DNA of 5,141 nt from Bacteroidota bacterium (lineage in GTDB: Bacteria; Bacteroidota; Ignavibacteria; UBA10030; UBA8401). The translations under genes and the position numbers were made by a program. Position 1 is the stretch's first letter. Each line of letters starts with the position of its first letter. Shown here piece by piece: positions 1 through 5,141 of this stretch. The notes beneath the pieces are model-generated. The model saw nothing but the letters and a program-made list of their open reading frames with translations. It made no database searches and was not told the origin of the DNA. Where the stretch lies: positions 1-5,141 of the forward strand of contig JAVBYH010000019.1 of NCBI GenBank assembly GCA_030824175.1, read 5' to 3'.

Positions 1-2
1 AT

Positions 3-266
3 CTGTATATCCTCCTCTATACGATGGAAGGCAAATGTCTCGCCCACGGCGCCAATCCGAAGATCGTCGGAAAGGACATGCTGGACATGAAGGATGCCGA
101 CGGCAAATTGTTCGTGCGTGAACGCATTGAGATCGCAAAGACGAAGGGCAAGGGATGGCAGAATTACAAATGGACGAATCCATTGAGCAAAAAAATCGAA
201 GACAAGGTCACCTATATTCAGAAGGTCGGGGATGTGATCGTGTGCTCGGGCGCGTACAAGAAATAA
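3..266 (+). CDS. Cache-domain sensor protein, 3' end only (sCache_2 type)
   Basis: The frame is open to the left edge, so this is the last 87 residues of a longer gene; the ATG at 24 is internal to a conserved domain and is not taken as the start. Visible hallmarks of the second half of a single Cache domain are 'GKCLAHGANPKIVGKD', 'KDADGKLFVRE', 'GKGWQNYKW' and the closing strands 'VTYIQKVGDVIVCSGAYK'. In this family the domain binds small ligands such as organic acids outside the cytoplasm. The protein stops right after the domain, with no membrane helix or output domain behind it. It is therefore either a stand-alone secreted or periplasmic Cache protein or a protein with Cache as its last domain; the signal peptide would lie outside the window. 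It is followed by a hairpin and then a chemoreceptor gene, which suggests a role in chemosensing (inference). Family assignment is fairly sure; ligand unknown. Confidence 0.85.
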   Translation: MYILLYTMEGKCLAHGANPKIVGKDMLDMKDADGKLFVRERIEIAKTKGKGWQNYKWTNPLSKKIEDKVTYIQKVGDVIVCSGAYKK

Positions 267-278
267 TCGCATGGCCAG

Positions 279-309
279 AGCACCGGAGGGCGGCCTGCCC
301 TCCGGTGCT
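279..309 (+). terminator. Strong GC-rich hairpin, probable terminator of the Cache gene
   Basis: There is a perfect 13-bp inverted repeat: arm 279-291 (AGCACCGGAGGGC) and arm 297-309 (GCCCTCCGGTGCT), with a five-base loop GGCCT. It begins 12 bases after the Cache stop codon, the usual place for an intrinsic terminator. The downstream tract (TGTTGTACGTATT) is only moderately T-rich, so termination may be leaky, or the hairpin may instead stabilise the mRNA 3' end. An in-frame ATG at 271 lies just before the hairpin, which argues against translation of the chemoreceptor starting there. Confidence 0.7.
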
Positions 310-340
310 GTTGTACGTATTGCTCACGAAACACACTACC

Positions 341-345
341 GGGAG
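341..345 (+). promoter_or_regulatory. Shine-Dalgarno site that fixes the chemoreceptor start at 352
   Basis: GGGAG lies six bases upstream of the ATG at 352. The longer in-frame start at 271 would add 27 residues, partly encoded by the terminator-like hairpin and lying in front of a good membrane anchor. It has no comparable site, so 352 is preferred. Confidence 0.7.
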
Positions 346-351
346 TTGACC

Positions 352-2289
352 ATGCGAGTGATCGCTAACTTAGGGCTGAAACTAAAACTGCTGACGGCAC
401 CTGGTGTCGTCGTGGCGTTTTTAGTGGTCACAGTGATCGTTTCAATCGTCGGCGTGAACATCCAACAGAACTCCGTCGAAGTGATTTTCACCGAACGCTA
501 CACGACATCGTTGAAACTTGCGGCGATCAACAAATCGTGTGTGCGCGTGCACGGGGAGGTCTACAAGCTGATCACGTGGGGACGCGCGGAGTATGAGGCA
601 TCACGGCTCGACGCGGTCGGCAGTGAACAGATCAAGGCGATGGACGGGATCATTGCGTCGTTCAAGACGATGCACGAGCGGGCGTCGACGGAGGAGACGA
701 AAGCGAAATTGTCGGCGGTGCTTGCACAGGTGCACGATTATAAAAGCGCTCTCGTGACGGTGATCGATTTTTCAACGATGGACCTGAATGCCGCCACGTT
801 CGCGATGGAGACGGCGCAGGATAAGTATATGAAGCTCGCACAATCGCTTCAGGAGCTCGAATCGCAGGATTATAAGGCGAGCGAAACCCTGTTTGAGCGA
901 TCGACGACGAATTACTATCGCGTCATCATCGCTGTTCTTGTCTTCGCGCTTGCGGCGATCGTCTGTTCGCTGCTATTGTCCCTGTACATCAGCCGCATCA
1001 TCACGGTGCCGATCCTCGCACTCGAGGCCGGCGCGGAACGGGTGACAGCGGGGGATACCGATGTGGCTGTCGAGGTGGAGACAACGGATGAGATCGGAAA
1101 GCTCAGCAAGTCGTTCAACCAGATGGTCGACCATATCCGCATGAGCGAACAATTGCTGAAGCGCGAAAAGGAAAGCGTCGAGAAAAAAATCGAAGCCGCA
1201 GTCGCCGCATCAGAGGATGAGACGCAATATTTGAACGGCTGCGTATCGGAGCTCCTCGCCGAAATGGAGCATTTCGCAGACGGAGATCTGACGGTGGCAG
1301 TGACGCCCCGTAAGGACGATGCGATCGGCACACTCTTCGAGGGATTCAACCGCGCGGTGACGCATATCCGGTCGATCATACAGAATGTCGCGGAGGCCGT
1401 GTCGGCCACGGCGAGCGCCAGCAGCCAGATCTCATCGAGTACTGAAGAAATGGCCGCCGGTGCGCACGAGCAGACGCAGCAGGCGAGTGAAGTGGCATCT
1501 GCAGTTGAAGTGATGACGAAAGAGATCCAGGAAACGACGCGAAATGCGGGAATGGCGGCCGAGACGGCACGGCAGGCCGGAGAGACGGCGAAAGAAGGAG
1601 GCCGAGTGGTGCTCGAAACGATCAGCGGCATGGGCCGGATCGCCGCTGTGGTGAAGGAATCGGCAGACACCGTCGTTGCTCTCGGCAGGTCGTCCGACCA
1701 GATCGGCGAGATCATCCAGGTCATCGACGATATCGCGGACCAGACGAATCTGCTCGCCTTGAACGCCGCGATTGAGGCGGCCAGGGCCGGTGAACAGGGA
1801 CGCGGTTTTGCCGTCGTCGCCGATGAAGTCCGAAAGCTCGCCGAACGCACAACGAAGGCGACGAAAGAGATCGCTGGGATGATCAAACAGATACAGAAGG
1901 ACACACATATCGCCGTGTCGTCCATGAGCCAGGGAACGAAGGAAGTCGAATCCGGCAGAGCGATGGCCGATCGGGCGGGGACATCGCTCAAGGAGATCAT
2001 CAACGGAGCCGACAGAGTGGTCGAGATGGCGACAAAAGTCGCCGAGACGAGCCAAGAGCAGGCCGGGGCGAGCGAGCAGATCGCGCGGAACATCGAGGCA
2101 ATTTCATCGGTGACGCAGGAGTCCGCCTCCGGCACGCAGCAGATCGCCCGCGCCGCGGAAGATCTGAACCGGCTCACGCAGAATCTCGAAGAGCTGCTGC
2201 AGAAATTCACCCTCGCATCCGCCGCCGGCGGGCGGTCGGCAACGAAAGCGAGAACGCCGGGATCGCAACGGTTGTTGTCGCGCCGCTGA
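352..2289 (+). CDS. Methyl-accepting chemotaxis protein (4HB sensor, two HAMP-like modules, 40H-like signalling domain)
   Basis: This is a transmembrane chemoreceptor of 645 residues that would signal through CheW and CheA. Domains: TM1 about 13-35; a periplasmic helical domain about 36-189, with size and character of a four-helix-bundle (4HB_MCP) sensor; TM2 about 190-213; HAMP about 214-266 (P220, DEIG at 246-249); a second HAMP-like unit about 290-342 (GDLTV at 311-315, AIGTLFEGFN at 324-333). The cytoplasmic hairpin tip is near 474-484 (EAARAGEQGRG), flanked by the near-invariant 'NLLALNAAIEAA' and 'GFAVVADEVRKLAERT'. A likely methylation helix contains S-T-E-E at 363-366. Compared with E. 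coli Tsr as I remember it, the N-terminal arm between the GG before the hairpin and the QTN motif is 14 residues longer, two heptads, which fits class 40H rather than 36H. The C-terminus is a basic tail ending LLSRR, without an NWETF-type CheR-binding pentapeptide. Ligand unknown; the family call is very secure. Confidence 0.97.
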   Translation: MRVIANLGLKLKLLTAPGVVVAFLVVTVIVSIVGVNIQQNSVEVIFTERYTTSLKLAAINKSCVRVHGEVYKLITWGRAEYEASRLDAVGSEQIKAMDGIIASFKTMHERASTEETKAKLSAVLAQVHDYKSALVTVIDFSTMDLNAATFAMETAQDKYMKLAQSLQELESQDYKASETLFERSTTNYYRVIIAVLVFALAAIVCSLLLSLYISRIITVPILALEAGAERVTAGDTDVAVEVETTDEIGKLSKSFNQMVDHIRMSEQLLKREKESVEKKIEAAVAASEDETQYLNGCVSELLAEMEHFADGDLTVAVTPRKDDAIGTLFEGFNRAVTHIRSIIQNVAEAVSATASASSQISSSTEEMAAGAHEQTQQASEVASAVEVMTKEIQETTRNAGMAAETARQAGETAKEGGRVVLETISGMGRIAAVVKESADTVVALGRSSDQIGEIIQVIDDIADQTNLLALNAAIEAARAGEQGRGFAVVADEVRKLAERTTKATKEIAGMIKQIQKDTHIAVSSMSQGTKEVESGRAMADRAGTSLKEIINGADRVVEMATKVAETSQEQAGASEQIARNIEAISSVTQESASGTQQIARAAEDLNRLTQNLEELLQKFTLASAAGGRSATKARTPGSQRLLSRR

Positions 2290-2344
2290 CGATCGTGCGC
2301 GAGCGCATTTATAGAGAAAAGCCCTGCAACACACGCACCTCGTT

Positions 2345-2354
2345 TCTCATGAGA
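2345..2354. repeat. Short palindrome in the spacer between the chemoreceptor and pseudo-GTPase genes
   Basis: TCTCATGAGA is a perfect 10-bp palindrome. Four bases further on is a second, interrupted one (TGGCG-T-CGCCA, 2358-2368). They sit 30-53 bases before the next start codon, where an operator could lie. Both are too tight to fold as RNA hairpins and could be chance. No convincing terminator or promoter was found in the 108-bp spacer, so the two flanking genes may be co-transcribed. Confidence 0.2.
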
Positions 2355-2397
2355 GCATGGCGTCGCCACCCTGCCTTGTACATAGAAGAATCCATCA

Positions 2398-4386
2398 ATG
2401 ACAGCAGAGATATTGCTTCTCGGTGACTCACGGAGCATGCGTTTTGATTTCATCAACATGCTCCTGGGCGTTTCGCTCATGCCGGGGGAAGAGGCGCGTC
2501 CTGACCTCCCGGTGATCCGGCTCCATGCAAGCACGCCGTCGGGTATATGGCTGAAGCAGCCTGAGTGCGCGTACTCGCTGACACCGCTTGCATGGTGGAG
2601 GGAGGCGCCGGAAGAGTGGTCTGCCTACGAGCATGTAGGGGTAACGATAGAGGGGCATAGCTTTTTCGATACAGGCATCGTCGTGTGGGATACGCCGGAA
2701 CCTCTGCCCGGGCGGACGAAACATGAAGAACGTTTCCAGGCCTTCCTCACGGAGAAACAGGAAGCGGTGTCATCCGCGTTATTTTTTGTCTCCGGCAAAC
2801 TCGAACCCGAGTGCGTTGAATTCCTCAAACGATGGCCGCTCCTTCTGAGGCGGACAACGATCCTTCTCTTTATCACCGAACGGAAATCGGAAAACGAATG
2901 CCAGTTGATCGAGTCATCGATCAGGGATGTGGCGAAGAGGGAATTGAACAACGTTCCGGTGAAGCTGTTCTATGCCGGCGATGTCTTCGAAGAATTCCAC
3001 ATGCTCTCGCATGAGATGCGGCCGAATTATTCGGATGCGGAACTGGCGCAGCGGTGGAAAGAGATACGCGGCGACACAGACGGGATGGCGCGGAAGTATA
3101 GTTCGAAAACGACGGGTTCCCAGATCTCCGAGCTCCTCGAAAAGACGGTGGAGTGGGAGGAGATCGATTACCATCTCGTCGCCGATGAGGTGCTGCGGCA
3201 GTATGCCAACAACAATGTTACCGGGGCCCAGTATGAACTCGGAACGCGGTTGATGGAGCAGGATGAATATACCGAAGCCATACAATACTTCCGGATGCTT
3301 GCGGACAAGGATCACGCGGAGGCGATGTACAATCTTTCCCAGTGTTATTTTGAAGGGAAAGGAGCGGCACAGAACATCGAGTCGGCCGTGAGGTGGACGC
3401 GCGCCGCGGCGGATGCGGGACATTCGCAAGCGCAGTTCCTGATGTTCACGCTCTTGTCCACGGGCGAACACATGAAGCAGAACGGCGCCCAGGCCGTGGA
3501 GTTTCTTAAAAAAGCGGCGTATTCAAATCACGTGCGGGCATGCAGCAGATTGGGTGAGTTGTATCTGGCCGGCATCGATGTTGCCGTCAACTACGACCTC
3601 GGCATAAAATTCCTGACGATCGCCGTCGACGCCGGTGATGCGGATGCGATGGTGATGCTTGCCGCGAGTTATAAAAAGGGGTACGGCGTGAGGAAGGATG
3701 CCGTGGAGATGTACCGGCTCCTGGAGCGGGCCGCAGCGTTAAACCAGCCGGACGCACTCGTCGCGCTTGGTGATGCGTACTTGCGCGGAACGGACGTGAC
3801 GGCCGATCCCATCAAGGCATTCCGGTATTTTCTGAAGGCTGCGGATGTCGGCGCTGCCGATGCACAGATGCGCGTTGGAGCATGCTATGAAAAGGGGGAT
3901 GGTGTTGCCGCCGATATCGGGAACGCCCTGCGCTTTTATACGAAGGCTGCAGAGCAGGGGGATGCCGAGGCGCAGTGCTATCTCGGATCCGCATTCCGCA
4001 GTGGCGTCGTTGTGGTGAAGGATCTTCAGAAGGCCCGCCATTGGCTTACACTGGCGTCGGCGTCGGGGAACACACGGGCGCAGGAGCATCTCGCCGACAT
4101 GGACCGCGATACGCACGCGAATGACGGAGCGGTGACGGGAGACAAATGCTTCGTTGTCACGGCTTCATTCGGGGACGAGCAGGGACCGGAGGTGATTTTT
4201 TACCGGAATTTCAGAGACGCCGTCTTGCTCCGCCGCGCCGCGGGGCGGTTCTTCATTGCCGCCTACTATCGCATCGGACCGTCGCTCGCACGAATCCTCA
4301 CACACAATACGCTGCTCCGCAAGATCGCGCGAGTACTGCTCCGGCACCTCAGACGGGAGATCACACGATGGCGGATTTATTTGTAG
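2398..4386 (+). CDS. Dynamin-like pseudo-GTPase / Sel1-repeat / CFI-box fusion protein
   Basis: This is a 662-residue, probably cytoplasmic protein in three parts. Residues 1-200 follow the layout of a dynamin-type G domain: strand 'EILLLG', a P-loop position, 'INMLLG' and P29 as in dynamin-like proteins, then 'VVWDTP' (95-100), 'ALFFVSG' (127-133), 'TTILLFIT' (153-160) and 'VKLFYAGD' (188-195). The catalytic motifs are lost: GxxxxGK[ST] is GDSRSMRF (9-16), DxPG is DTPE (98-101), and [NT]KxD is TERK (160-163). Residues 277-306 are a short TPR/Sel1-like repeat, followed by seven 36-residue Sel1-like repeats from 307 to 558, a solenoid that normally binds proteins. Residues 584-655 match the CFI-box C-terminal domain (CFVVTASFG, then FRDAVLL, GRFFIAAYYRIGPSLA). 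No signal peptide or clear TM is seen. An in-frame TAG at 2383 leaves ATG 2398 as the first start; the ribosome site (AGAAGA) is weak. It lies 108 bp behind the chemoreceptor, which suggests a scaffold in the same pathway (inference). Sel1 and CFI-box calls are firm; the G-domain call is a remote-similarity judgement. Confidence 0.85.
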   Translation: MTAEILLLGDSRSMRFDFINMLLGVSLMPGEEARPDLPVIRLHASTPSGIWLKQPECAYSLTPLAWWREAPEEWSAYEHVGVTIEGHSFFDTGIVVWDTPEPLPGRTKHEERFQAFLTEKQEAVSSALFFVSGKLEPECVEFLKRWPLLLRRTTILLFITERKSENECQLIESSIRDVAKRELNNVPVKLFYAGDVFEEFHMLSHEMRPNYSDAELAQRWKEIRGDTDGMARKYSSKTTGSQISELLEKTVEWEEIDYHLVADEVLRQYANNNVTGAQYELGTRLMEQDEYTEAIQYFRMLADKDHAEAMYNLSQCYFEGKGAAQNIESAVRWTRAAADAGHSQAQFLMFTLLSTGEHMKQNGAQAVEFLKKAAYSNHVRACSRLGELYLAGIDVAVNYDLGIKFLTIAVDAGDADAMVMLAASYKKGYGVRKDAVEMYRLLERAAALNQPDALVALGDAYLRGTDVTADPIKAFRYFLKAADVGAADAQMRVGACYEKGDGVAADIGNALRFYTKAAEQGDAEAQCYLGSAFRSGVVVVKDLQKARHWLTLASASGNTRAQEHLADMDRDTHANDGAVTGDKCFVVTASFGDEQGPEVIFYRNFRDAVLLRRAAGRFFIAAYYRIGPSLARILTHNTLLRKIARVLLRHLRREITRWRIYL

Positions 4387-4402
4387 AATGTACAACTCGT
4401 GA

Positions 4403-4431
4403 TTGCATTAGTGAGTGAAATTTCATAGTAT
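4403..4431 (+). promoter_or_regulatory. Weak candidate promoter upstream of the pilin-like genes
   Basis: TTGCAT (4403-4408) and TAGTAT (4426-4431) are separated by 17 bases in an AT-richer segment just after the stop codon at 4386. They match the sigma70 -35 and -10 boxes at three and four of six positions. If the host is in Bacteroidota or a relative, its promoters would differ, so this is only a candidate. The local drop in GC and the change in gene theme both favour a new transcription unit here. Confidence 0.25.
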
Positions 4432-4444
4432 TTTAAAAGAACAT

Positions 4445-4457
4445 ATCCTGGCAGGAT
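4445..4457. repeat. Short dyad in the leader of the pilin-like operon
   Basis: ATCCTG-G-CAGGAT is a perfect 6-bp dyad about a single central base, too tight for an RNA hairpin but of a form that could bind a dimeric regulator. It lies 58 bases before the pilin-like start codon. It could be chance. Confidence 0.25.
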
Positions 4458-4484
4458 TATTGTCGGTAACTGTGTTGAAGGACC

Positions 4485-4501
4485 TTATCACGCGTTATCA
4501 C
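4485..4501 (+). repeat. Direct repeat TTATCAC with 10-bp period before the pilin-like gene
   Basis: TTATCAC occurs at 4485-4491 and again at 4495-4501, separated by GCG, so the copies are exactly 10 bases apart, about one helical turn. They end 13 bases before the start codon at 4515, where no Shine-Dalgarno sequence is visible. This could be a same-face binding site for a regulator, a translational control element, or coincidence. Confidence 0.3.
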
Positions 4502-4514
4502 ATGGGTTGCCGCA

Positions 4515-5048
4515 ATGGGACTGGGTCAGACACTTTTAACGATCATGGCAATGGTGCTGATGGGACGGATGATCGTCAGCACAAACGCCTCCGTTGTTAA
4601 CACCGGATCCGTCAAGGATATGGCGGAATACCGCATCACGGCCACATCGCTGGGCACATCGGCCATAGAATCCGCGACCTCGCTCGCCTTCGACGAAGCG
4701 TCCGTCGATACCTTCATCACAGCGACACGCATCAACGAATTAACCGCATCGGGCCAGCTCGGTCCGGAACTCGGCGAGACGACACCCACGCTCTTCAACG
4801 ACGTCGACGATTATAACGGATATTCCCGCACCGACACCATTCCGAATTCGGCCATCTTCACGACATCAATGAAAGTGAACTATGTGAATGTCGCGGCGAA
4901 TACTATGGCACCGACGACGACGAAGACATTCAACAAGATGATCACCGTTTATGTAACGAGCGATTTTCTCGTGGACTATACGACAACACCGCCCAAACCG
5001 GACACGCCCACGTTCCGTACTGTGTTCAGTTATTGGTATTTCTGTTAG
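4515..5048 (+). CDS. Small membrane-anchored pilin-like (minor pseudopilin-like) protein
   Basis: The protein has 177 residues. The N-terminus starts MGLGQT and runs as one hydrophobic helix to about residue 21, then a polar, Thr/Ser-rich domain presumably faces outward. The layout recalls type IV pilins and pseudopilins: a very short leader, G4 in the place of the pre-cleavage Gly, an N-terminal helix continuing into 'ATSLGTSAIESATSLAFDE', and the motif 'FNDVDDYNGYS' (94-104), which resembles the DDVDDY-type motif of MshD/PilV-like minor pilins. The usual Glu five residues after cleavage is absent (T9 there), so processing by prepilin peptidase is uncertain. The protein ends FSYWYFC, with a lone C-terminal Cys. 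ATG 4515 is the only start in this frame after the TGA at 4476, and it lacks a clear ribosome site. The next gene starts 10 bp downstream with a similar N-terminus, implying an operon. Precise family not recognised; role in a pilus or secretion apparatus is inferred. Confidence 0.75.
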   Translation: MGLGQTLLTIMAMVLMGRMIVSTNASVVNTGSVKDMAEYRITATSLGTSAIESATSLAFDEASVDTFITATRINELTASGQLGPELGETTPTLFNDVDDYNGYSRTDTIPNSAIFTTSMKVNYVNVAANTMAPTTTKTFNKMITVYVTSDFLVDYTTTPPKPDTPTFRTVFSYWYFC

Positions 5049-5058
5049 CGGGAGAAGC

Positions 5059-5141
5059 ATGGGATCGCAAACAATCATAGATATTATCGCGTCGGCCTTC
5101 GTCTTCGGGGCACTCCTGCTGAATGCGTTCCAGTTGAATTA
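5059..5141 (+). CDS. Second pilin-like protein, 5' end only
   Basis: The first 27 codons are visible and the frame is still open at the right edge. A good ribosome site, GGGAG at 5050-5054, lies four bases before the ATG. The N-terminus begins MGSQTIIDIIASAFVFGALL and stays hydrophobic to about residue 24. It shares with the preceding protein the pattern G-x-Q-T followed by two branched or aliphatic residues, then a single membrane helix. It starts 10 bp after the upstream stop, so the two are almost certainly translated from one message. The product is probably another surface-facing, helix-anchored subunit of the same structure (inference); the remainder lies outside the window. Confidence 0.7.
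   Translation, partial: MGSQTIIDIIASAFVFGALLLNAFQLN

Noticed and set aside
24..266. Treating the ATG at 24 as the start of a complete 80-residue protein
   Set aside because: The frame is open to the window edge, there is no ribosome site, and the ATG falls inside a conserved Cache-domain strand.
271..351. Longer start of the chemoreceptor at 271
   Set aside because: The 27 extra residues run through the terminator-like hairpin and precede a well-placed membrane anchor; the ATG at 352 has a good ribosome site.
2299..2310. GCGC-GA-GCGC repeat just after the chemoreceptor stop as a terminator
   Set aside because: The two-base loop is too short to fold and there is no proper T-run behind it.
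915..2534. 539-residue open frame on the minus strand opposite the chemoreceptor
   Set aside because: It is a shadow of the GC-rich codon usage of the chemoreceptor: its translation is Ser/Ala/Arg-rich without domain motifs, and it overlaps a gene of certain identity almost entirely.
4381..4395. TTGTA-GAATG-TACAA inverted repeat at the end of the Sel1/CFI-box gene as a terminator
   Set aside because: The stem is only five AT-rich base pairs and no T-tract follows.
4146..4418. 90-residue plus-strand frame within the 3' end of the Sel1/CFI-box gene
   Set aside because: It is an out-of-frame reading of the CFI-box region, whose own frame has clear conserved motifs.
4415..4600. 61-residue open frame (GTG start) overlapping the start of the pilin-like gene
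   Set aside because: It has no ribosome site, and its second half is an out-of-frame reading of the pilin-like gene with low-complexity Gly/Asp composition.

Overview
The window reads as a stretch of chromosome from a motile or surface-interacting, diderm bacterium of moderately high GC. All five supported genes lie on the + strand. The phylum cannot be fixed from the sequence. The style of the two short pilin-like N-termini at the right end reminds me of Ignavibacteria/Chlorobi/Bacteroidota genomes, but this is an impression from memory. There are no RNA genes, insertion sequences or CRISPR repeats that I can see.

Layout: (1) positions 3-266 hold the 3' end of a gene whose visible part is the C-terminal half of a single Cache (sCache_2-type) sensor domain. 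It is followed by a strong GC-rich hairpin (279-309) that looks like a terminator. (2) Positions 352-2289 encode a complete methyl-accepting chemotaxis protein with a four-helix-bundle periplasmic sensor, two HAMP-like modules and a 40H-like signalling hairpin. (3) Positions 2398-4386 encode a 662-residue three-part protein. It has an N-terminal dynamin-like G domain whose nucleotide-binding motifs are all degenerate, then one short and seven exactly 36-residue Sel1-like repeats, then a C-terminal CFI-box domain. (4) After a 128-bp AT-richer spacer with small repeats, positions 4515-5048 encode a small one-TM protein resembling a minor (pseudo)pilin. Ten bases later a second protein with a similar N-terminus starts at 5059 and runs off the window.

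How they may work together (inference): the Cache protein and chemoreceptor form a signal-input pair. The pseudo-GTPase/Sel1/CFI-box protein follows the chemoreceptor in the same direction after 108 bp and could be a scaffold or adaptor in the same signalling or envelope process. The pilin-like pair probably starts a separate surface-appendage or secretion operon. The most unusual item is the apparent dynamin-like pseudo-GTPase fused to Sel1 repeats and a CFI-box tail.
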